From assembly GCA_964019135.1 (NCBI GenBank), contig OZ025264.1, positions 4,000,827 through 4,064,826 on the forward strand: a stretch of 64,000 bases of DNA, in the 5' to 3' direction. The notes under the pieces are model-generated. The model was given only the letters and a program-made list of their open reading frames with translations. It did not search any database and was not told where the DNA came from. Below, in pieces: positions 21,906-33,430 of the stretch (positions within the stretch are counted from its first letter, which is position 1; every line of letters begins with the position of its first letter). The position numbers and the translations under genes were made by a program. Origin of the DNA: Arenicola marina (taxonomy: Eukaryota; Annelida; Polychaeta; Arenicolidae).

Positions 21906-24900
21906 TCCCCGTTCGGCTTCACGTCCGTGTCTGTCGAGTTGCTATCTTGACCCTCCTCACTCGTGACGTCACAGCAGTCCGGCGGGCACTGCCCGCCCTC
22001 ATTGCTACAATCCTCCTCTTGCTTCACCCGCAGCAAATTCCGGATGTATGCCGTCGTGGGGAGCGTACCCGTTACCATTGCGACGGTATTCGTTTCCTGT
22101 TCGCCAGGTGTCGCGTCCAGCGCCGTGTAGCTTCCGGGAAGCTGATTGGCTGACCACTCCCGTACAAGTGGACTAGATTTGGGTGTCTTTGTCTGCGCCT
22201 GAAGCCAAAGCGTATGATACACATAAGTATGTTTCATAATTAGTGATATATTTTGGCAGTGGTTAATTTGGTAAGACGCTTAGAAGAAGTCACGCTAGAT
22301 TATACCTAAACATGTTACGTGTTTTGTTTCTTGCTTCAACATTACGATGGAGGGTTGACCGCGAACTAAGTAAACAACTCACCTATGAAGTAAGTATATA
22401 GTATCAAATAGTGCCTAACATATGGTCGTGTATCCGAGTTATATCCTTACTAGGCCTTACTATATCCTTATTTCGTTACATATATTGTTTGTTTGACTAG
22501 TGTTTGGCCAGATTAAGACCTGCTCGGTTAATCTGTGGGGTATTCAATCATGCATGCGGATGTTACGGGTGCGTGGTTCGGTCGACCTCATCATATGCTG
22601 ATTCGCTGGGTCTCTAATTTGCGGCTGGTTACGCCAGGGGGTATCTTACTATGGGTTGTAGGTAAAAATATCGCACTTCAACCTATGCTTTGCCTGTTTG
22701 AAAATAAAGTTCGATACTTGCTCTATAATTTCAAATGGCGAAATTTTCTACTTTTCTAGCATTGGGTTGAACATTGGTTTTTTTCTATAACTTATCATGG
22801 GGATGATGCGTAACCTTAAATACAGAATGGAGGCTTTAAATCCTATTAACGTAGATGCGGTTAAGGCCTTCTATTAGGAGGTCACACCTGGGACCGGTTC
22901 AAGACACGACTATGAACGACTAGTGTTTGTACGTCTTATCGTCCATAGCCACAACCCTGTATTGGATCGTCTTGCAGGACCTACATGTGACAACCGACGG
23001 TACCTTCCAAGACAAGACCAGAATAACGGTACAACCAACCTATAGCATCGCCCATCTCTAGGGGGTAGCAGGTCACCTGAGACCGCTGCACTCACCTTGA
23101 AACGACATTTCCTGTTCCTGCAGTTCGTGCACTTGCCGCCAGGGCCGTGGCAGCGCATGCACGTGCCGCTTGAGCGGGGGTGGCAGCCACAGCAGAACTC
23201 GCCATCCCCAGCCGCGGGGGGTGGACAGCAGGAGGTGGACTCCACCCCCCTAGCCCCCGACGATACCAAGAGCACTGGCGACACCTGTGGTAAGATTTGA
23301 CGGTTTAAGATCGGTGAACCTGCAGGTGTGTTTTACCAGACATACCATATTTGTAATTAGTATTCGCATATTAACATATTGGTATTCGTACATTAGCATA
23401 TTGGTATTCGTACATTAGCATATTGGTATTCGTACATTAGCATATTGGTTTTCAGTATTCGTTAATAATGGCTTAATAATAGTAAAAAACACTTACACAG
23501 CACAGGAACGCTCAGTATTACAAGTCCAAGTTTACTTACAGGCGAAAGGGCGCTTTGCTAAGTAACAAGTACAAGTTTACTTACAGGCGAAGGGGCGTTT
23601 GCTAAGTAACAAGTACAAGTTTACTTACAGGCGAAGGGGCGCTTCGCTAAATAACAAGTACAAGTTTACTTACAGGCGAAAGGGCGCTTTGTTAAGTAAC
23701 AAGTACAAGTTTATTAACAGGCGAAAGGGCGCTTTGCTAAGTAACAAGTACAAGTTTACTTACAGGCGAAGGGGCGCTTCGCTAAGTAACAAGTACACGT
23801 TTACTTACAGGCGAAGGGACGCATTGCTAAGTAACAAGTAAAAGTTTCCATGTAAGGCGAAAGGGCGCTTCGCTAAGTAACAAGTACAAGTTTACATACA
23901 GGCGAAAGGGCCCTTTGCTAAGTAACAGGTACAAGTTTACTTACAGGCGAAGGGGCGCTTCGCTAAGTTTACTTACAGGCGAAAGGGCGCTTCGCTAAGT
24001 ATCAAGTACAAGTTTACTTACAGGCGAAAGGGCGCTTTGCTAAGTAACAAGTACAAGTTTACTTACAGGCGAAGGGGCGCTTCGCTAAGTAACAAGTACA
24101 AGTTTACTTACAGGCGAAAGGGCGCTTTGCTAAGTAACAAGTACAAGTTTACTTACAGGCGAAAGGGCGCTTTGCTAAGTAACAAGTACAAGTTTACTTA
24201 CAGGCGAAGGGGCGCTTCGCTAAGTAACAAGTACAAGTTTACTTACAGGCGAAAGGGCGCTTTGCTAAGTAACAAGTACAAGTTTACTTACAGGCGAAAG
24301 GGCGCTGTGCTAAGTAACAAGTACAAGTTTACTTACAGGCGAAGGGGCGCTTCGCTAAGTTTACTTACAGGCGAAGGGGCGCTTTGCTAAGTAACAAGTA
24401 AAAGTTTCCTTGTAAGGCGAAGGGGCGATTTGCTAAGTGACAAGTACAAGTTTACTTACAGGCAAAAGGGCCCTTTGCTAAGTAACAAGTACAAGTTTAC
24501 TTACAGGCGAAGGGGCGCTTCGCTAAGTAACAAGTACAAGTTTACTTACAGGCGAAAGGGCGCTTTGCTAAGTAACAAGTACAAGTTTATTAACAGGCGA
24601 AAGGGCGCTTTGCTAAGTAATAAGTACAAGTCTACTTACAGGCGAAGGGGCGCTTCGCTAAGCTTACTTACAGGCGAAGGGGCGCTTTGCTAAGTAACAA
24701 GTAAAAGTTTCCTTGTAAGGCGAAGGGGCGCTTTGCTAAGTAACAAGTACAAGTTTCCTTATAAGGCGAACAGGCGCTTTGCTAAGTAACAAGTACAAGT
24801 TCACTTACAGGTGAAGGGGCGCCCTGCTTTACAACTCTCTCCTGAGGCCCGGAGCCGACGACACCGTTCAGCCCGCCGTCCGCGCTGAGAGTGAAGATTG

Positions 24901-26799
24901 GGCTTCCACATAAAGTGCGTCCGCCTGCAGCACTCAACCCACGACCGACTGCGAAGGGGCTGTCAGCACCGGGCGGTAGAGTCCCCCCACAGGAGGACCC
25001 AGCACCCTGTTTTCTGGAGGGGTAAACCTTGGGGGGATCCAGGCGAGCCGCTCGATTCTCCAGGTCGGATTGAGGCGGGACGTCGCAGGCCGCCAGGGGG
25101 GCGTAATATGAGGCCAGAGACTGGAGGAAGGCCGCAGACTCCGCACTGGGAACTGAAACAGTAGACAAAAGTGTAGAGTATTTATGAACACCAACCGGTC
25201 TCACTTTTACGACTCGTTCAGTGAGATATTTGGAGTTCGCACATAACGTGAAAAGCGAACATTAACACATTGAAGGTAACCAAGAAAATCGATCCGCTCG
25301 CAGCTAGGTTGAATTTGCTTGCGGTCTTTGCTGGCTATCTGCAATTATGTTAGGAAGCCAAATAAGTTAAAACCGCTTGCAGATACATGTACAACAGGAA
25401 TGAAAAAACCCTCTAATATCCACCTTAGATACAGACGGAAGAAGAAGTTTTAAGTTTAAAAACAACATTTTTTTAATAGATAAACTGGCTTTTCATGAAT
25501 CAGAAAACATTTGTCTTTATCGTTAGATTGCAAATAGAATCCTGGCAGTTTAACATACAGACTGTGGCTCACTACCCACACTTAGTACCTGGGTACGGGT
25601 GTTTGCCGACGGCCTGCGAAGCCACCACCTCGTCTTGTAGCTTACGGTACTTCTGGCTGAGATCCTGGTTAGCCTTTTCCAGAGTGAATACGTACTCGCA
25701 GGCCAGCTGCATGTTAGCCATCACGGAACCACCCCCTAAAATAAGACCAGGGGGAAGGGGAGGATGTTTTAGCTTATTAATCAGAACCCCATTATGACAA
25801 AATCATCTATCTATTGTTTACTACTGAAAAGTTAAATATTCTTCACTGACAATTTAATAAGGTGACGTATCAATGCATATCAGTGTCCCGTGACTTGTAT
25901 ATACTAATAATAGTTTTAGCTTCAAAGTAACACTAACGGTTCAGTTATAACAACCCTCGCACATATATCTGATTTGGTAAAATAAATTTTCCACGACAGA
26001 ACTTACCGTTCGACAAAGATTCACCCCGGTCCTGTTGTTCTGACTCCGCTGATCCACAAGCTATCAAAACAGGTTTATTCTGCAGGTGTCCGTTCGACTG
26101 CTTGGCTCCATCCCGGAGAGATTGTACCTCTTGGCGTAAACCCATATTATCCTTTCTCAGCAATGCGAGTTCACGGCACATGGATTGCTTGAAGCCGTCA
26201 AAGAGCGATCTTTTGATGGCATCGACTTCTTCCTTCATACCCTCCACCGCCCTACAACAACCCAATCATCGTAGTATCGTAAACGGTCTGGTTGAAGCCG
26301 TGACTTTTATTAGGAATGTACACAATATGCAGTTATACTGAGGGACACAACCGCTTTGGACGATACAATACGCTGACCATCATGCATTCTTTAAGATTCT
26401 ATTTGAGTCAGTCACGATTGAATATAGAAGGTATTAACATTACGATTAGCTTAATGGCTGTGTTATGGGTTAATCATCTTTACCTGGAATTTTCAATCCC
26501 CATCAAACCAGTGAATGCTTTTTGAATGGAATTCATGATTAATAAGCAGATAAATCTCATCTAAAAATCTTAGTGCCACGCTACAGGTGTGGCAGAGTTG
26601 CAATACCACTTCCATACCTTTTTAGCGTTATATATTCAGCTCTTGTAACAATGACGATATTGTTGTTATTGGTCAAGTTGGCGTTGAGTAAACCAGCAGC
26701 ATCAGAATCGTCTATCCCGAGGTCCAGTTTCTTCCGTTTAGCTCCAGATGACGCCGGGTGGGGACTCGTCGTGCAGGATTCATCCAGGTCAGATTCCAT
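21890..26799 (-). CDS. Unrecognised coiled-coil, cysteine-rich protein, complete in six exons
   Basis: Minus-strand exons 26799-26618, 26251-26007, 25735-25589, 25152-24809, 23284-23096 and 22198-21890 join in phase to 1416 nt (471 aa), all with GT-AG junctions. I recognise no family. Visible: a possible nuclear localisation signal AKRKKLD (residues 20-26); coiled-coil segments in exon 2 (LALLRKDNMGLRQEVQSLR) and exon 3 (TLEKANQDLSQKYRKLQDEV); a long Gly/Pro/Ala/Ser linker (192-306); and a Cys/His cluster in exon 5 (residues 325-366) with the pattern C-x2-C-x6-C-x2-C-x4-C preceded by CCxC. The cluster looks metal-binding, so a nuclear regulator is possible, but that is inference. The tail ends in acidic, repeat-derived residues. 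Intron 4 holds an array that copies its own donor, and the 3' end meets a 54-bp array. Confidence 0.78.
22199..23095. other. Intron 5 of the cysteine-rich protein gene
   Basis: 897-bp intron from a GTGAGT donor at 23095 to a TTCAG acceptor ending at 22199 on the minus strand. No repeats or extra exon seen. Confidence 0.6.
23360..23450. repeat. 22-bp tandem repeat, about 4 copies
   Basis: The unit is ATTAGCATATTGGTATTCGT plus AC. It lies in the same intron as the 45-bp array. Confidence 0.85.
23510..24830. repeat. 45-bp minisatellite copying the exon 4 donor splice site
   Basis: About 28 copies. On the minus strand the unit contains AGCGCCCCTTCGCCT, then GTAAGTAAACTTGTACTTG and TTACTT. The real junction of exon 4, ending at 24809, reads GGCGCCCCTTCACCT|GTAAGTGAACTTGTACTTG, so the genuine donor is the first unit. 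By eye about 22 further units keep GTAAGT after CCT; a few are changed to TTAATAG, GTATGT, TTACAAG or TTATAAG-like forms. Some units are shortened by about 15 bp. Confidence 0.95.
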
Positions 26800-27021
26800 C
26801 ACAGTTTGCAGTTAACTAAAATCAGAAATTGCATAAATTACAATGGTTATTGCCGGTATTAAACAACGGTTTTAGTTCCAAGAAAATCACAGCTTAATTT
26901 TGACATGCACATCATTAAATGTGTCACACACAATGCAGCTAGGCATAATATTGTTGCAAATCATGTTAGAGATCCTAACTTATTAATAGAGATAAGTTTC
27001 TGGAATTTAAAGGGAACCGCC
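26800..27021. other. Upstream of the cysteine-rich protein gene
   Basis: The ATG at 26799 is followed by an open first exon. The promoter should lie in this AT-rich stretch or beyond the MITE at 27022-27504. No core element was recognised. Confidence 0.4.
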
Positions 27022-27504
27022 TGTTAGAACCCAAAACGTCATAGTGACCAAAACGTTATACCTTGGTAGAATGAAATATACAGTTTAAAGTTGAATTTCA
27101 ACCATCCCGGTTATCGCCCACACAACCCTGCGTGGCGTTTCTGAAGGAGACAGGGAGGGGCCACTCGGAGCTAAAGGATTGATTGATTGACAATTAGAGA
27201 CCTCTTGGAGGCCGAAATTTGCGAATTAAGACGCAGGAAAATAAGGAAATCTAAGGTTTCTTGGAATAGAAGGTTCCAAGGGATGGACCCGGAGGGAGGG
27301 GGGGGGGGGGGGCGATACCCATATTCCATCGTTTATGAAAGCACTTAAATATATCTGAAACTGAAGAGTTACTGCCTCATATATTCATAGCCCCCGTCAA
27401 CAGACACTGCGATCGAGGCACAGTGTGAAACTGTAATTTGCTCCTAGATGGCTCAGACCGTATGATCTGACGTTTTCGTCACTATGACGTTTTGGGCCCT
27501 AACA
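27022..27504. mobile_element. MITE family A, copy 2 (about 483 bp)
   Basis: Inverted relative to copy 1 at 6909-7384. It has the same TGTTAG ends and a 14-bp G run at 27300 where copy 1 has CACCTCCC. It lies just upstream of the cysteine-rich protein gene. Confidence 0.9.
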
Positions 27505-28195
27505 ACCGTCAGCCTGGCCTCTAACGCTGCTTTACCGATTCCTATAATACACAATTATCTATCCGATAAATTATAGAATTTTTCGTTCTATCTGTAGCTC
27601 ACAATAAAATTTAGAAGTGACGATTTCGCCGCCTACCCAGGCGGCAGCCCTTTTTGGAGGCGTGTCCGGGATTGACCAATCAGGAGGCGATACTCTAATT
27701 TATTCAAACCGGAAATTACGCCTATTGTGTGAGCAAAACAAGAGCGAGTGATAATTGCGAATATAAACAGCTGCGATTCTAACTCCAATCATGGCATTGT
27801 TGCAGAGTCAATCGTCGCAAGACGTATATCAATTTGTTTGGACGGTACTTTTTCATGAAACGCTAAGATCTTGCGCTACTGCGCGGCTTGGAACTGCCGC
27901 TGTTCATCTGTAAATCGCGGCCCTGATCTCTCTCTCCGTGAGTTATAACGTAAGGCGGCGTCATATGAATAGTCACAATATGCGTCACTGCTCCCGGCAA
28001 CATGGCGCTCTGCTTGACATTGCTCAGGGCGGGTTGCCTTAATTTTTTTCTCCTTACCAGTCGGCCGAAAGGAAGCGTTAACAATCACCAATTTATTATT
28101 AAGATGTAAACTTTTGGTGTAGATCGCGATTAAATTAGGTTGGACACCCGCTTTAAGCTTTATTCATACACAATAAAGCTGCCAGTAAACTAATA
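27505..28195. other. Intergenic sequence
   Basis: No gene recognised. Open frames on the minus strand at 27863-28091 have no recognisable motif. Confidence 0.35.
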
Positions 28196-28460
28196 TAATA
28201 GACCGATCCAGGCCGTCAATCATTTACTGATGTCACTGTTGCTTTTATCAAATCATGTGGTGAAAACGGGTCACGTGCGTTATGTCGGACAAACCAGTCC
28301 GACAAACAAAGCAGCATGTCACTTTCTCATCAGTTTCAGAGATGAGTACTTCTCACTTGTACCAACTATAAGCTATGATTGTCAATTTCATACTCACGAG
28401 TAAGGGAAAAGGACTCAAACGTGGGCAGGGCTTAGTGTCAGAGCCTGGATCAGCCTTTTA
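28196..28460. mobile_element. MITE family B, copy 2 (about 265 bp)
   Basis: Starts AATAGACCGATCCAGG and ends with the inverse (CCTGGATCAGCC). It is longer than copy 1 by an internal stretch around 28295-28330 containing GTCCGACAAAC. Confidence 0.85.
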
Positions 28461-31400
28461 CATGTGTATTCAAATAAATGGGGCTGACTCTTTCATTTAT
28501 TATTTCATTCATTCATTCATAATGCAGCTACCACCCTGCTAATATGGGTTGGCCACTAGGAGTACTTGACGCAAGAGACAATACATGGAACTCCCTCAGG
28601 GAAGATGATAATTGTTGTAATGCTTTAAAGTTTTCACTTACAAGAATTACAGTTTTCTGTGAATAAAGCTTTACTCTAAGTCTTGTTTATTTAAATATCA
28701 CTCAAGAAGTGATTGTCAAAGCAACGTAAGTATGCATGGCTTGATACCCCCAGACAATGTGGGTGTACCAAAACATACGTCCCAAAAACAATTATATTTG
28801 GCAGATGGGGGGAGGGGTAAAGGGTAGGGGGCAAGGATATAAATGTAGGGGGCATGGATTTGGAAGGTCAGCCAATCACAAAACTGGAGTGTAAGGGGAT
28901 GAGTCGAGAAAGAGGGGGAGGTGTCACAAGCTTAGCCTCTTCATCACAACAGGAGCTTGCCAGCTGAGAAGAAAGGAGAGAGACCACAGGGGAGTGGGGG
29001 GTTGGAGCATAAGGATAACTATTAGTCAACCACCTCTGATGACGAGAAGTGGAGGAATGTGTGCCACATAGCTTGGCAGGGGGGAATGGAGGGGCTGCAG
29101 GGATAAGGCGTTCAGTCAGGCAGCCCAGACAAATATCATGTACAGAAGGGTCCCGCAAGTTGCAAATGACATTATCCTATGGATATCTTGAATGATATTG
29201 CGTGGTCAGTGAGCGTGGAAACTGATGCCTGAAAGTTAGTAGCTAGGGTGCTGGATCAGCACCACTACTCACCTAAGTAGATAAATCTACCAAGACTCTC
29301 AGTTCCAGTCATGTAACAAACATGGCAATTGTTATTGCTGCATTCTGATTGGTTATCGATAAACCAGAGTATGGGTGTGAGAGTTGGATGGGCAACAGTT
29401 TGGTTAAAGTTAACAGGTGCCTTGTGAAGCCAGGAAATGGCTTCACATGCAGAAGTGTCCATTAGGGGTTGGGGTTTCCATGCATGCAGTAGTAGGGGTG
29501 GAATAAACTATTGATAGATAGATACATGTCTTAAAATTTTCTTGATGTCAAAAGATAGAACAAGGTACACAGAATACATAAACACTATGATTATATGCGC
29601 ACACATTATGATAAAAGCTATAGTCGATTACCGACTGGCATCTGAAGAATTTAGCATGGACACTGTTGTGCCTCTAGAGAAGCAAGCTTTCCTGGGGGCA
29701 ATTTGTGTCAAGGATAGGCACTGCATATTTATTCTGTTAAGGACCTTCAGCTTGAGCCTCTGGTCTGCGATTTCTAATTTTAGGTCTGGTGAATGGCATG
29801 GCTCTCTCCCTTGCTCTGTTTATGGCTTGGTCAGAGAGGCAAGTACCAGGGCTATCCTAATTGACAGCGAATGCTATATATATGCAGAATAGCCAAACGG
29901 CATAACAGCACTCTCTGCCTTCGACTCACTCCGCTAGGGCTCTATTATATCTCTGTTGTCGCCTACGTCCTCAATGCATTTTCACACTCGTTCGCCAGGG
30001 CGGCGCTGCGCAGATTGATAGGAAAAATGCGTTGCACACTTTTACAAATTAGTGCTGGGACCGAGCCTAAGCCTAATAATGTATGAAATCAGGTGATGAA
30101 TAGAAAGAGTTCTGTCACAATTATAACTTTTTCGAAAGGGTACAAGATGTGTTTTGCTGTATTAAATATGCAAAGCTCTTTATTTTGATGCTTGATTGTT
30201 AAAAACTATAATGTTGCAGAAAATTACAGCTGATTTGACCGTTTTTCAAGAATCTTGAAATTTGCCCCCGGCCGACAGCAGCGGTAACAGCGGAGCCTGC
30301 ATAGCGCCACTGTGCGGGGAGCTTGGCATAACAGCTGAGTCACTCTCACCACCCCCTACCATAGGTGGAGAGGGTAGGGGGGTGGTACTACAAAAGCACT
30401 AATGCCACTGCTACTACTACTATTATGAAACCACTAATGCCACTACTACTACTATTATATATATTACTCAATATCTGAAGCTTGGTCTTAGAGAGGGCTG
30501 GCGATGGGGCTGGTGTCTGGGCAGAACATGCGACTGAAAGCTTACAGGTGATTACTGACAACTGACAAAAGTTGTTATCAAAGAGCTACCAGTTCCAGAA
30601 GGAACTAAGGCTAGGCAGGGATAAATTTAACAAGTTATCAAATGTTCTGCATGTGGTGTTGTATTGTGGATTGTTTTAATGCTGTTTTTTCATTTGGCCA
30701 TATATGCTATAGTCAGCCTCCAATAAATGGAATAAAAACAGAAATTAAATGAGAATTGCAATCATAGATGAAATCAGAATTCTAGCCCTGTGAAAATTGA
30801 CAAAAATGCTCAAATTCCAAAATTACAAGTAAATTATCTGTGTGTAAATTCCTCAGAATCTCTACTCATTACGTTGCCTGAAGAGATTTCCTCAAAAGTT
30901 AGTAATGATCATTAAGCCAAAATTGGCCATGTGCAAATCCTGCATTATCCAATATCATTATGGGGCGAGCCCGAAGAGAGTGCCCAAAATTTGATATAGG
31001 GCAGGAACCCGAGCCAACACCCCTCCGCCCCCCCCCCCCCGGGTTACTGCCCAATCATTGCGTCGCAGACTAATCTGCTCGCAGCCCGACCATTCCGCTC
31101 CCCCCACCACCCCCCAGAAATGCTTTTGCCGTATACACCGTGTCAGTAGGGACAGTGGCAACGAACCACGCAGTAGACCTGTGCAAAGGCCTACTTCTAC
31201 TTTATTCCGAATCCCATCGTAACATCGCAATATTTTGTCCTGCTAGCTAGAAATATGCATAACACATACTATTACCTGAGGTAGATCTGTTTCTGAAGAT
31301 ACCACTTTTGCGTCAAAACAAATCAACTAAGCTTACACTCTTATTTTGTTCACTGCCAAATAATTTCTCTGTCAAGAACGTATTTTACCTTTTTTTCTCA

Positions 31401-31964
31401 ATACTCTCACAACAGGTGGCGCTGGCTCTGTGGAAGCCACCCCAAAGTATGGAAAGCTATTTGCATGTAACCTTAGATACGTAAATGTATGGCGAGCCGT
31501 TTGCGCACTAGTCCCGATAGATCTTCAAAGATTTTATCACAATTTATCGCGTGACGCCGGGAACGTCTCCACTTGCAGACGTCCTCCCTTACCAATCCGC
31601 CCAGCCATATGTGTGTATGTGTATGTGGGTCTGTGTGTGTGTGGGGGGGGGGGGGGGGGGGAATAAACTTCTTTCGTTCGCGACTGTAAAAGCTCTGTTT
31701 GGTTTGATTGAGAAATATGCTCAATAGACTGCCGTGTATGAATCAATATCGATTAGAACAATATGGATTGGAATCGGACACGATTTGACCTTGGGAAATG
31801 ACATAGGCCTAGACCAAATGTATGAAAATGATCAAATTTTAACGACGCGTTCAGTACGAAATAATGCTCGTCTGGATATTATATATACTCGAAAAAAGAG
31901 CTCGGGAAACGTATTATCTAACTGCTTATAGAGTCACACCGGTGCAACCCGACATGGTGAGGAA
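28461..31964. other. Intergenic region without recognisable genes
   Basis: Mixed low-complexity sequence: C run at 31029-31040, a GT/G-rich run at 31610-31662, CTACTACTACTATTA repeats at 30410-30455. A segment at 29911-29943 and another at 30297-30332 together match 10666-10712 upstream of GORAB, so about 350 bp lies between them here that is absent there. No frame resembles a known protein. Confidence 0.4.
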
Positions 31965-32046
31965 AATACATAAAATCATCAAGTTTAATTTTCCCGCCCA
32001 AATCAACGTTTCGGCGGGAAAATTAAACTTGATGATTTTATGTATT
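31965..32046. repeat. Perfect inverted repeat, 34-bp arms, 14-bp loop
   Basis: The arm 31965-31998 is exactly complementary to 32013-32046. Each arm contains ATCATCAAGTTTAATTTTCC or its complement, with CCCGCC next to the loop. Confidence 0.95.
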
Positions 32047-33430
32047 GGCGTCTTCGCTCTTGCCAATGTTTTTCTCTATCATTGTCAGCCTTATTGTACA
32101 CCTTTCCGGGTGTTCTTCGGCTTATCTTGACCTATATGGCGTAGCTGAAAGCGAGAAATATGTTTTTTTGTGTCAAGATATATTGGCTTGTTTACTTAAT
32201 TTAAAAATAAAAAACCATCAAGATACTGTAGAAATAGTCCCATTTCATACTATTAGGTAAAGTCATGTGGCGAGTGCAACATTTTTTTCGAGCGGAAAAA
32301 TAGTCTATTCTATTCTAGAATAAAGTAGCGAATGACCCAGCTGGATATACATGTATTTAGCAAGAATGGCAAGTGTTTTCAATCGCAGCTCATCTATAAT
32401 AATCGTTATAATATATATGTTCATTCATAATGCGCAACTCAACAAGATTGGTATTAGGAAAGGTAATGAAAACTGTGGAGTCTAAATCTGTAATTCAGGT
32501 GGATCATATACTTAAAGGCGAGCCTCTGGGTAAATGAATTCGTAAAATTAACAAAATATACCCACAGAAGACTAGATATTGAAGCAATCTGGGTGGTTGT
32601 GCAAATTTTGTGGCTGAGTAGTATAAGTGTGGCGCGTTTTAGTAAAAAAAATCGTACAGACTCGTAATTCGCACCAAGAGACGTAGACGCAGGTTCGGTT
32701 TAAGGCAGGTGAATGGTTTATGCAAATATTCAGATGAATTGGGTTTTTTCAGAAAGGAGGAAACCAGTATGTGTTCGATGCGTTGAATTCATGGAATAGC
32801 GCTTTAATCGGAGAGGATAAAAAAAGTAGTATGTCTCATGCGTACAGCTTTTCAAGTGGGAACCTACATTTACTTCACAAAACCGTCGAAATAGGTCGCC
32901 TTTGACTATGTTTTGATGTTTTAAAGCATCGATCATATGAGATAATAGCCAATATTTCTAATAGTGCTTCCGAATAAGGGGTATTACATTTTGATAGCGT
33001 AATATATAAGGAATAATATATTTTTTTAAATCACTTTTTGGACCCAGGTGCTGGACATTAAACTGCATGTCAAAGCAAATGTAAATGTTTGCCCACATAA
33101 GTGGCTTAAAGTGATTAGGGATGAAATACTGAGTATGGCAACTGGCATGTCGGTCCTCCTAGTGTGAAGTCGCTTTTGGACGCTAGGCCTGAATTCTCGC
33201 GCCAATTTTATGTGACATGAATGGGTCCGTTTTTGCTGACCTCCTGCCCTAATTTTGATGCTGAGCTCTGGCCACGTTTCCGCGCGTTTTTAGTGCAAGG
33301 CAGGCGTACGCCGTATTCCAAGAGACAGTCCTACATTAGACACGGGCCCAGTCAAAACTGGTAACTTGTCAGTAAAATCAATCAGGACCCATACCAAAGT
33401 GATACTAGCTACTTAGGCGATCCCTGTAAA
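32047..33430. other. AT-rich intergenic sequence before the LINE
   Basis: No frame resembles a protein. The part after about 33300 may be the 5' remnant of the LINE that follows. Confidence 0.35.

Noticed and set aside
23599..24693. Possible CRISPR-like array
   Set aside because: Repeats are directly adjacent with no variable spacers and lie in a eukaryotic intron; it is a minisatellite.
29542..29892. 116-codon plus-strand frame
   Set aside because: No motif, unremarkable codon pattern, and it lies in a repeat-rich intergenic stretch.
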